13,006 bases of DNA from an uncultured Oscillospiraceae bacterium. Lineage in GTDB: Bacteria > Bacillota > Clostridia > Oscillospirales > Oscillospiraceae. Positions 6,838 to 13,006 of the stretch are shown piece after piece. Numbering within the stretch: position 1 is the stretch's first letter; each line of letters opens with the position of its first letter. Made by a program: the position numbers and the translations under genes. The stretch covers positions 1 through 13,006 of the forward strand of contig CAKTBC010000052.1 in the NCBI GenBank assembly GCA_934533005.1, written 5' to 3'. The notes below the pieces were generated by a model that saw only the letters and a list, made by a program, of their open reading frames with translations, did no database searches and was not told the origin of the DNA.

Positions 6838-6866
6838 TTAATACGAAATCGTAAATAAGTCGTGAA
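6838..6866 (-). promoter_or_regulatory. Candidate promoter of the zinc-ribbon gene with a dyad in its spacer
   Basis: On the minus strand TTCACG (6866-6861) and TATTAA (6843-6838) are 17 bases apart, each matching four of six consensus positions. A dyad TACGA-AA-TCGTA (6842-6853) lies between the two boxes, partly over the -10. The -35 coincides with one copy of a TCGTGAAC repeat (6860-6867) found again at 6901-6908. Confidence 0.5.
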
Positions 6867-6908
6867 CTTTCCGCTGAATTAACAGAAAATTCATTTTTTA
6901 TCGTGAAC
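6860..6908 (+). repeat. Direct repeat TCGTGAAC in the divergent promoter region
   Basis: TCGTGAAC occurs at 6860-6867 and again at 6901-6908, 41 bases apart start to start, about four helical turns. The first copy covers the -35 of the minus-strand zinc-ribbon promoter; the second ends 14 bases before the -35 of the plus-strand E2-like promoter. Two 8-base copies could arise by chance, so a shared operator is only a suggestion. Confidence 0.4.
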
Positions 6909-6922
6909 CGAGCGCTGTAATA

Positions 6923-6951
6923 TTGACAAAAAAACGCCGGAGCGGTATAAT
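6923..6951 (+). promoter_or_regulatory. Perfect-consensus SigA promoter of the E2-like gene
   Basis: TTGACA (6923-6928) and TATAAT (6946-6951) are both exact consensus hexamers with the ideal 17-base spacer. Transcription should start near 6958, only about 9 bases before the ATG at 6967, which supports the downstream ATG at 6994 as the real start. A promoter this strong suggests high constitutive expression or tight repression. Confidence 0.88.
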
Positions 6952-6993
6952 TTCATCAAAATTTTTATGCTTTCAGGGAAGCGAGGGAAAACA

Positions 6994-7839
6994 ATGCGCC
7001 CGGACGGAATACTTGTAAAAAATGAAGACCCCATGTATTTTCTCATCCCGTATTTCCTTACGAAGCGGTATGATGCAATGAACATGATCACGCTGGACAT
7101 CCCGGAGATGCCCATGCGCGCCTATATGAACGAAAAGCGGAAAGAGGGAAAGCAGATCAGCCATCTCGCGCTGGTGCTCACGGCGTATCTGCACACGCTG
7201 GAAAAGTACCCGGCGCTCAACCGCTTTATCAAGGGTCATAATATCTACCAGCACAAGGATATCAAGGTATCCATGGTCGTTTTGAAACCGGACGGCAGCG
7301 ACACCATGTCAAAGATCGATCTTCTCCCCACAGACGATGTGTTCGATGTGCAGGCGAAGATCACCGGCTATATTGACCAGAACCGCCAGCTCGGCGAGGC
7401 CAACGCCTTTGATACGGCGATGAAGATCCTCACAACAAAGCTGCGCTGGCTCCTGCCGCCGGTCATCGGCCTGATCCGGTTTCTGGATAACCATGGCCTT
7501 TTGCCGCAGTCGCTCATTGATCTGACGCCGTTCCATGCGAGCCTTCTCATCTCCAATCTCGCGAGCATCCGCACGAACCACATCTATCACCATGTCTATG
7601 AGTTCGGCACGACGAGCATTGCCATCACCATGGGCAACATGCGCGAGGTGCCGCGCCGCAGCAAGGACGGCATCGTCTTTGACCGGTGCATGCCGCTCGG
7701 CGTTGTGATGGATGAGCGCATCGCCAACGGCCACTATATGGCGCAGGCGTTCGCGCAGATCAAGAAATACCTTGCTGACCCGCACCTGCTGGAGCGCGAG
7801 AGTCTCGACGCCGAAAAAGCGGCGGAAAAGGCGGAATAA
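6994..7839 (+). CDS. Stand-alone E2 (2-oxo acid dehydrogenase acyltransferase) fold protein with altered active site
   Basis: The 281-residue protein matches the catalytic domain of dihydrolipoamide acyltransferases (chloramphenicol acetyltransferase-like fold): ISHLALVLTAYLHTLEKYPALN (55-76), then a basic strand with KVSMVV (91-96), SLLISNLAS (183-191) and a C-terminal GVVMDERIANGHYMAQAF (236-253). Authentic E2 enzymes carry DHRxxDG at this last site; here it reads D240-E-R-I-A-N-G246, so the catalytic His is Glu and the Asp is Asn. There is no lipoyl domain and no E1 or E3 gene nearby. It therefore may not do standard acyl transfer; a changed chemistry or a structural or binding role is possible. 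I start at 6994, preceded by GAGGG about 7 bases upstream, because 6967 lies almost at the transcription start. The tail is rich in E, K and A. The gene is alone between a strong promoter and a terminator. Confidence 0.82.
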   Translation: MRPDGILVKNEDPMYFLIPYFLTKRYDAMNMITLDIPEMPMRAYMNEKRKEGKQISHLALVLTAYLHTLEKYPALNRFIKGHNIYQHKDIKVSMVVLKPDGSDTMSKIDLLPTDDVFDVQAKITGYIDQNRQLGEANAFDTAMKILTTKLRWLLPPVIGLIRFLDNHGLLPQSLIDLTPFHASLLISNLASIRTNHIYHHVYEFGTTSIAITMGNMREVPRRSKDGIVFDRCMPLGVVMDERIANGHYMAQAFAQIKKYLADPHLLERESLDAEKAAEKAE

Positions 7840-7850
7840 ATTATCTGTTC

Positions 7851-7892
7851 AAACGGTCTCCCCACGGCTTTGCCGGCAGGGAGACCGTTTTT
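7851..7892 (+). terminator. Intrinsic terminator after the E2-like gene
   Basis: AAACGGTCTCCC (7851-7862) pairs perfectly with GGGAGACCGTTT (7879-7890), a 12-bp stem; the 16-base loop holds a further small CGGC/GCCG stem. A run of five T (7888-7892) follows. The stop codon is 12 bases upstream, so the E2-like gene is monocistronic and the polyphosphate operon has its own promoter. Confidence 0.88.
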
Positions 7893-7905
7893 GACGTGTC
7901 AAGTT

Positions 7906-7934
7906 TTGACAGATACAACGTAGTGTGATATTTT
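7906..7934 (+). promoter_or_regulatory. Promoter of the polyphosphate operon
   Basis: A perfect -35, TTGACA (7906-7911), is followed after 17 bases by TATTTT (7929-7934), a weaker -10 helped by a TGA extension (7926-7928). Overlapping dyads lie over the -35: TTGAC-GT-GTCAA (7891-7902) and TGTCAA-3-TTGACA (7897-7911). They could be operator half-sites. The start near 7941 leaves a leader of about 30 bases with GGAGG. Confidence 0.7.
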
Positions 7935-7970
7935 AAATAGAAACAGATTTTTCTTTCGGAGGCGCAAAAC

Positions 7971-9488
7971 ATGCTTCACGATTTCAAGCCGTCGGACGAC
8001 GGACTCGATAAGGCGCAGCGCAAGGCGGAGATCGCCCGGCTTCGCGAAAAAATCGCGGCGCAGCAGCAGAGTGTCATGGCGGCAAAGCTGCCCGTGGTCG
8101 TTCTGGTAGAGGGCTGGGACTGCGCCGGAAAAGGCCATCTCATCAACGAACTCATCAGCGAGATGGACCCGCGGTTTTACCGTGTGGCGGTCTATAAGCG
8201 CGTGCCGGAGGACGAGGAGCGCTATCCGTTCCTCCACAAGTTCTTTGAGCCCCTGCCGGAAAACGGCAAGTTTCTCTTCATGGATACCGGCTGGATGGAG
8301 GACTGCGTCTATAAATACCTGCGCCGGGAGATCACCTCGGACGAATACGAACGCCGCGTGGAGGCGTGCAAAATCTTTGAGCGGCAGCTTCGTGATAACG
8401 GCTATATTGTCATCAAACTCTTCCTGCACATCTCGCGCGAGGAACAGCTTGCGCGCATCGCGCAGCTGCGGGAGGATATCGATACCGAGTGGCGCATAAC
8501 ACAGGACGATCTCTGGCAGCAGAAGGAATACAACCGCTTCCGCCGCGCCTATGAGGATTTTATGGAGGAGACGGGCAACTGGCACATTCTCGATGCCGGA
8601 AGCCGGAAGAAACGTCTGCTCATGGGCTTTCGCGCCGTTACCGAGACGATCGACAAAGCGCTCGCAGATGGCCGCTATGTTGGCAAGGCGGGGAAGAACG
8701 CTTTCCCACTGCTCGGCGGCCCTTCACTTGGCGATGCCGATCTCACCAAAAGCCTGACGCCGGAGGAATACAAGGCGGAGCTCAAGCGGCTGCAGGAAAA
8801 GCTCGCTGTGCTGCATAATAAAATTTACCGCAAGCGCATCCCCGTTGTCATCTGCTATGAGGGGTGGGACGCTGCCGGAAAGGGCGGCAACATCCGCCGT
8901 CTTGCCTATCCGCTCGATCCGCGCGGGTTTGATGTGATCCCCATCGCGAGCCCCACGCCGGGCGAGCTCGCACGGCACTATCTCTGGCGCTTCTGGACGC
9001 GCCTGCCGCGCAGCGGCCATGTGACGATCTTTGACCGGAGCTGGTATGGCCGTGTCATGGTAGAGCGCATCGAGGGGTATTGCGGCGAGGATGACTGGAA
9101 GCGCGCCTACGGCGAGATCAACGAGTTTGAGAAGGAATTGGCCGATTACGGCACGATCGTTCTCAAGTTCTGGATCCATATCGACCCTGAAACGCAGCTC
9201 GAGCGCTTTGAGCTGCGGCAGAATACGCCCGAAAAGCAGTGGAAGATCACCGACGAGGACTGGCGCAACCGCGATAAGTGGCCGCTGTACGAAACGGCGG
9301 TCGAGGAAATGCTGCAAAAGACGAGCACGGAGTATGCCCCCTGGCATATCATTGAATCCGTGGATAAGAAATACGCCCGCATCCGCGTCCTTCAGATCGT
9401 GACGGACGCGCTGGAGCAGGCCGTGAACGAGCATATCACCCGAGGAGTGAAGAAAGAATGTGCCAAGCCGAAAAAGGATCGGAGCTGA
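7971..9488 (+). CDS. pap: Two-domain PPK2-family polyphosphate:nucleotide phosphotransferase (PAP-like)
   Basis: This 505-residue protein consists of two PPK2 domains in tandem, the layout of polyphosphate:AMP phosphotransferases, which use polyphosphate to convert AMP to ADP. Domain 1 (about 15-235) has Walker A EGWDCAGKG (47-55) and domain 2 (about 265-490) has EGWDAAGKG (297-305). The Walker B/lid region is canonical in domain 2, FDRSWYGR (354-361), but reads MDTGWMED (104-111) in domain 1, so domain 1 has lost the Arg and Tyr of that motif and may be less active or structural. Conserved downstream features of domain 2 include WIHIDPETQLERF and WKITDEDWRNRDKW. The ATG at 7971 has GGAGG 8 bases upstream. 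The length fits two-domain PAPs. It is the first gene of an operon, and its last 31 bases overlap the start of ppk1. The basic C-terminal tail (493-504) is outside the fold. The domains indicate cytoplasmic action. Confidence 0.9.
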   Translation: MLHDFKPSDDGLDKAQRKAEIARLREKIAAQQQSVMAAKLPVVVLVEGWDCAGKGHLINELISEMDPRFYRVAVYKRVPEDEERYPFLHKFFEPLPENGKFLFMDTGWMEDCVYKYLRREITSDEYERRVEACKIFERQLRDNGYIVIKLFLHISREEQLARIAQLREDIDTEWRITQDDLWQQKEYNRFRRAYEDFMEETGNWHILDAGSRKKRLLMGFRAVTETIDKALADGRYVGKAGKNAFPLLGGPSLGDADLTKSLTPEEYKAELKRLQEKLAVLHNKIYRKRIPVVICYEGWDAAGKGGNIRRLAYPLDPRGFDVIPIASPTPGELARHYLWRFWTRLPRSGHVTIFDRSWYGRVMVERIEGYCGEDDWKRAYGEINEFEKELADYGTIVLKFWIHIDPETQLERFELRQNTPEKQWKITDEDWRNRDKWPLYETAVEEMLQKTSTEYAPWHIIESVDKKYARIRVLQIVTDALEQAVNEHITRGVKKECAKPKKDRS

Positions 9489-11638
9489 CGGCTCCCGTCG
9501 TGCCGGAAATGCCGGAGCCGGAAAGCGCGCTTCTTGCCGAGGCCAAGGCGGCAGGATTGTTTCTTGACCGCGAGCTGAGCTGGCTGCAATTCAATCTCCG
9601 CGTCCTCGAGCAGGCGGGCGACCCGACGGTACCGCTTCTCGAGCGGCTCAAGTTTCTCGGGATATACCGCTCAAATCTGGAGGAGTTTTTCATGGTGCGC
9701 GTCGGCTCGCTCACGCACCGCGCAGCGCTTCTCCCCGATGACTGGGACGAAAAGACCGGCCGCACCCCCGGCGAGCAGGTGAGCGCCATCCTTGCTGCCG
9801 TAGCCGCGCAGCAGCCGCGCGAGGAGCGCATCTACCGGCGGCTTTTGGAAGATATGCGCGATGCCGGGATCGACGTGCTGGATTTTCATAAAATGACAAA
9901 GCCCGAGGAGGTCGTGGCGAAAAAGTATTTCTCCGAGCTTCGCCCCCTTCTCTCGCCGCGCGTGGTGGACGGGGGACACCCGTTCCCGTTCATCGCCAAC
10001 CGCGAGGTGTATGTGGCCGCGACGATCGGCAAGGGGGACGATTTCCGTCTGGGACTCGTTTCGCTGCTGCGGCTGCCGCCGTGGCGTGTTGTGGAGCTGG
10101 ACGGACGGCAGAAGGTGATGCTCACGGCGGAGCTCGTGCGCCACTTTGTGCCGCAGCTCTTCAAAAAGCAGGAGGTGCGCGACGCCGTCCTTTTGCAGGT
10201 CACGCGAAACGCGGACGTATTCATCGACGACGATCTGCGCGGATACGACGCGGATTTCCGCGCCAGCATGGAGAAAATGCTGCGCAAGCGCAAGCGCCAG
10301 CAGCCGGTGCGCCTCGTGATCGGCGGTAAGCCGTCCGCGCGGCTGCGCTCGGCGCTCATAAAAGACCTGAAGGTATCCGAGAGCAATGTGTTTTCCACAA
10401 AGCTGCCGTTCGATCTCTCCTTCGGCTCCGGTGTGAAGAAAGCGCCCGGCATGAAATATGCTGAGCGGCGAAGCCGGAAAACGGTGAAGCTCAAAAAGGG
10501 CGAGTTCTTCCCGTATCTGGAAAAGAAGGATCTTCTGCTCTCTTATCCGTTCCAGAGCATGAGCGCGTTTGTGGAGTATCTCTACGAGGCGGCGGACGAT
10601 CCGGACGTTTTGTCCATCCGCATCACGCTCTACCGGCTCTCGGCGAGCAGCAAGGTCGCCGCAGCGCTTGCCTATGCCGCCGACCGGGGGAAGAGCGTCC
10701 TCTGCCTTCTGGAGCTGCGCGCCCGGTTCGATGAGCAGAACAACATTGACTATTCCGAGGTGCTCGAGGATGCCGGCTGTCAGGTCATCTACGGCCTGCC
10801 GGAGATGAAGGTGCACAGCAAGCTCTGCCTCATTACGCGAAAGCGCGGCGAGAGCGTGCAGTACTTCACGCAGGTCGGCACCGGCAACTATAACGAGGTC
10901 ACGAGTGAGCAGTATACCGACCTCTCGGTCATCACGTCCGACGAGCGCGTCGGGCGCGACGCCGCGCAGACGTTTGAAGCGCTCGCCACCGGCCAGACAC
11001 CGCCGGAAACGGAGGCGCTCTGGGTCGCTCCGCTGAGCTACCGCTCCCGCGTTCTGGAGCTCATAGAGCGGGAGACGGCAAAGGGCGAGGCCGGGCGCAT
11101 CGCGATCAAGGTCAACTCCATGAACGACATCGGCATCATGACGGCGCTCATCCGTGCCTCGCAGGCCGGCGTGCGCACGGAGCTTTTCATCCGCGGCATC
11201 TGCTGCCTGCGGCCGGGCGTCGCGGGGTATACGGAGAACATCACGGTGCACAGCGTTGTGGGGCGGTATCTGGAGCATTCGCGCATCTTCACTTTCGGCG
11301 AGGGCGCGGAGCAGCGCATTTTCATCGGCTCCGGCGATCTTCTCAACCGCAACACCCGTCGCCGCGTGGAGGCGTTCATCGAATGCGTAACACCGGAAAC
11401 GCGCGAAGGCGTGCTCGCCATTCTTGACGCGCTGCGCGCCGACCGGGAGAAAAGCTGGACGATGCAGCCGGACGGGACGTATTCCCGCGGCGAGACCGTC
11501 CCCGGCACGGCGAGCCACGACACACTCTATGCGTACTTCGGCGAAAAGACCGTGGAACCGCTCCCGCCGGAAAAGGAGCACGGATGGCTCTGGCGGCTCT
11601 TTCACCCGAACAAAAAACTGCACGGAAATGAGGCATAA
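9458..11638 (+). CDS. ppk1: Polyphosphate kinase 1
   Basis: The 726-residue protein is a full-length PPK1, which reversibly builds polyphosphate from the terminal phosphate of ATP. The N-terminal domain shows LSWLQFNLRVLEQA (40-53) and SNLEEFF (72-78). The two phospholipase-D-like C-terminal domains contain the conserved histidines: H453 in KVHSKLCLI, the position phosphorylated in the E. coli enzyme, and H607 in YLEHSRIFTFG. GTGNYNE and FIGSGDLLNRNTRRRVEAF are further family landmarks. The ATG at 9458 has GAGGAG 10 bases upstream and lies within the end of pap, so translation is probably coupled. It works with the PAP-like protein: one makes polyphosphate from ATP, the other spends it on AMP or ADP. 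The last 45 residues after the PLD domain are an unremarkable charged tail. Identification is very secure. Confidence 0.97.
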   Translation: MCQAEKGSELTAPVVPEMPEPESALLAEAKAAGLFLDRELSWLQFNLRVLEQAGDPTVPLLERLKFLGIYRSNLEEFFMVRVGSLTHRAALLPDDWDEKTGRTPGEQVSAILAAVAAQQPREERIYRRLLEDMRDAGIDVLDFHKMTKPEEVVAKKYFSELRPLLSPRVVDGGHPFPFIANREVYVAATIGKGDDFRLGLVSLLRLPPWRVVELDGRQKVMLTAELVRHFVPQLFKKQEVRDAVLLQVTRNADVFIDDDLRGYDADFRASMEKMLRKRKRQQPVRLVIGGKPSARLRSALIKDLKVSESNVFSTKLPFDLSFGSGVKKAPGMKYAERRSRKTVKLKKGEFFPYLEKKDLLLSYPFQSMSAFVEYLYEAADDPDVLSIRITLYRLSASSKVAAALAYAADRGKSVLCLLELRARFDEQNNIDYSEVLEDAGCQVIYGLPEMKVHSKLCLITRKRGESVQYFTQVGTGNYNEVTSEQYTDLSVITSDERVGRDAAQTFEALATGQTPPETEALWVAPLSYRSRVLELIERETAKGEAGRIAIKVNSMNDIGIMTALIRASQAGVRTELFIRGICCLRPGVAGYTENITVHSVVGRYLEHSRIFTFGEGAEQRIFIGSGDLLNRNTRRRVEAFIECVTPETREGVLAILDALRADREKSWTMQPDGTYSRGETVPGTASHDTLYAYFGEKTVEPLPPEKEHGWLWRLFHPNKKLHGNEA

Positions 11639-11642
11639 GGCT

Positions 11643-13006
11643 ATGAACGATCCATTGGCGCTGGTATTTGATGTCGGAACGCAGAGCGTGCGGGCGATGC
11701 TCTTCGATACCGCCGGACACATCGTCTGTTCGGCGCAGGATATTTATGAGCAGCCCTACTATTCCCGCAACCCGAACTGGGCGGAGCAGCGGCCGGATTT
11801 CTATTTTGAGCATATGTGCATCGTCTCCCAGCGGCTGAAGGATCAGTCCCCGGCAGACTTTGCGCGCGCCGCGAGTGTTGCGGTGACGGTGTTCCGCGAT
11901 ACGACCGTCTGCATGGGCAAGGACGGGCGGCCGCTGCGCGACTGCATCCTCTGGATGGACCAGCGCCGCGCCGAGAATCCGAAGCCGCTTCCTGCCGACC
12001 GCAAGGCGCTCTTCGCGATCGCCGGCATGACGGAGACCATCGAAATGCTCCACCGCACCTCGGCCTGCAACTGGATCGCCGAGAACGAGCCGGAGCTCTG
12101 GGAGGAAACGGACAAATACGTTTGCCTGTCCACGTATCTCAACTACCGTCTCACCGGCCGCATTGCCGACAGCAGCGCGAGCCTCATGGCGAAGATACCC
12201 TATGACTACAAAAACCGCAGGTGGGACAAAAACGGACTCACCCGCTGCGTGTACGACATCCCGCAGGAAAAACTCTGCGAGATTTTGCCCTCCGGCTCGG
12301 TGGTCGGCGGCGTGACGCCGGAGGCGTCGCGGCTGACCGGTATTCCGGCGGGGCTGCCGATGCTTGCCACCGGCTCGGACAAGGGCTGCGAGACGATCGG
12401 CCTTTCCGTCATCCGTGAGGATCAGGCGGCGCTCTCGTTCGGCACGAGCTGCACTGTGCAATTTACGAGCAAGAAGTACTTTGAGCCGACGCCGTTCATG
12501 CCCGCTTACCCGGCGGTACCGAACGATATGTACAATCCCGAGATACAGATCCTGCGCGGCTATTGGATGCTCACCTGGTTCAAGCAGAACTTTGCGCAGG
12601 CGGAGGTCGAGGCGGCCAAGGCGCTCGGCTGCTCGGCAGAGGAAATTCTGAACAAGCACCTCGCCGACATCCCCGCCGGGAGCGACGGGCTGCTCGTGCT
12701 GCCGCATTGGACGCCGGGACTCTCCACGCCGAATACGCGCGGCGCGATGATCGGCTTCACCGACCACCACACGAAATACCACATGTACCGCGCCATCATC
12801 GAGGGGCTGAACTTTGCTCTCATGGACGGCATGTACGGCATGGAGCGCCGCTCCGGGCAGAAGATCCGCCACCTTTATCTTGGCGGCGGCGGCAGCCGCA
12901 GCGAGGAGATCTGCCAGATCACGGCGAACATGTTCGGCCTGCCGGTCTCCCGCATCCAGACGCACGAATCCTGCGCGCTCGGCGCGGCCATCTGCTCGTT
13001 CGTTTC
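11643..13006 (+). CDS. FGGY-family carbohydrate kinase (partial, 3' end outside the window)
   Basis: The reading frame is open from the ATG at 11643 to the edge, 454 codons; about 40-60 residues are probably missing compared with a typical FGGY kinase. It has the ribokinase/actin-like features of the family: DVGTQS (10-15), LWMDQRR (103-109) as in xylulokinase-like members, the catalytic Asp in ATGSDKG (D246), SFGTSCTV (265-272), LGGGGSRS (413-420) near the adenine site, and LGAAI (446-450). These enzymes phosphorylate a sugar or polyol from ATP in the cytoplasm; the substrate is unknown and could be a pentulose, hexulose or polyol. It starts 4 bases after the ppk1 stop, with GAGG 10 bases upstream, so it is in the same operon as pap and ppk1. 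No nearby sugar transporter or isomerase is seen within the window. Confidence 0.9.
   Translation, partial: MNDPLALVFDVGTQSVRAMLFDTAGHIVCSAQDIYEQPYYSRNPNWAEQRPDFYFEHMCIVSQRLKDQSPADFARAASVAVTVFRDTTVCMGKDGRPLRDCILWMDQRRAENPKPLPADRKALFAIAGMTETIEMLHRTSACNWIAENEPELWEETDKYVCLSTYLNYRLTGRIADSSASLMAKIPYDYKNRRWDKNGLTRCVYDIPQEKLCEILPSGSVVGGVTPEASRLTGIPAGLPMLATGSDKGCETIGLSVIREDQAALSFGTSCTVQFTSKKYFEPTPFMPAYPAVPNDMYNPEIQILRGYWMLTWFKQNFAQAEVEAAKALGCSAEEILNKHLADIPAGSDGLLVLPHWTPGLSTPNTRGAMIGFTDHHTKYHMYRAIIEGLNFALMDGMYGMERRSGQKIRHLYLGGGGSRSEEICQITANMFGLPVSRIQTHESCALGAAICSFV

Noticed and set aside
6967..6993. Upstream ATG for the E2-like gene
   Set aside because: It lies about 9 bases from the predicted transcription start and has no ribosome site; 6994 has GAGGG upstream.
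9671..11722. 683-codon open frame antisense to ppk1
   Set aside because: The opposite strand is an unmistakable PPK1; the antisense product has no recognisable domain or ribosome site.
11376..12965. 529-codon open frame antisense to ppk1 and the FGGY kinase
   Set aside because: It spans two genes on the other strand and has low-complexity Arg/Ala composition, typical of a shadow frame.
1..13006. CRISPR arrays, insertion sequences, tRNA/rRNA genes, toxin-antitoxin pairs
   Set aside because: I looked for regularly spaced repeats, transposase motifs with terminal inverted repeats, and tRNA-like sequence by eye and saw none; the inverted repeats present are explained as terminators or short dyads.

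Overview
The window looks like a chromosomal segment of a GC-rich Firmicute, most likely an anaerobic clostridial gut-type organism (Oscillospiraceae-like). The reasons are strong AGGAGG-type ribosome sites, several SigA-type promoters with 17-base spacers, TTG starts, a NuoE-type thioredoxin-like ferredoxin subunit of the kind found in clostridial NADH-dependent hydrogenase or dehydrogenase complexes, and a DUF362/4Fe-4S protein. This placement is inference; no rRNA or other marker gene is present.

Layout. Bases 1-541 (minus): the end of a redox operon, a NuoE-like [2Fe-2S] subunit followed by a gene cut by the window edge, joined by an ATGA overlap. A divergent promoter region (542-738) separates it from a plus-strand pair, a DUF362 protein with two 4Fe-4S motifs and an MFS transporter (739-3195). 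Convergent to these is an ElaA-like GNAT acetyltransferase (3254-3700, minus) with its own promoter and terminator. Divergent from elaA is a ComEC-type metallo-beta-lactamase-fold lipoprotein (3796-4614, plus). Next comes a compact minus-strand operon, GNAT acetyltransferase then NTF2-like protein then alpha/beta hydrolase (6223 down to 4655), with lower GC in the parts sampled than the later genes. A small membrane zinc-ribbon protein (6355-6783, minus) follows.

The right half (6994-13006) is all plus strand. First is a stand-alone E2-acyltransferase-fold protein behind a perfect TTGACA-17-TATAAT promoter and closed by a strong terminator. Then comes a polyphosphate operon: a two-domain PPK2-family protein (PAP-like), polyphosphate kinase 1 overlapping it by 31 bases, and an FGGY sugar kinase starting 4 bases after ppk1 and running off the window. 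PPK1 interconverts ATP and polyphosphate, and PAP-type enzymes use polyphosphate to phosphorylate AMP or ADP, so the pair can form an energy-buffering cycle. The attached sugar kinase is an unexpected partner.

No rRNA, tRNA, CRISPR array, insertion sequence, phage gene or integration site was seen. The points most worth a second look are the polyphosphate/FGGY operon, the degenerate N-terminal PPK2 domain, the E2-like protein that has lost its catalytic His and Asp, and the repeated short motifs in the 6784-6993 and 7891-7911 regulatory regions. Nothing here is clearly a wholly new system.
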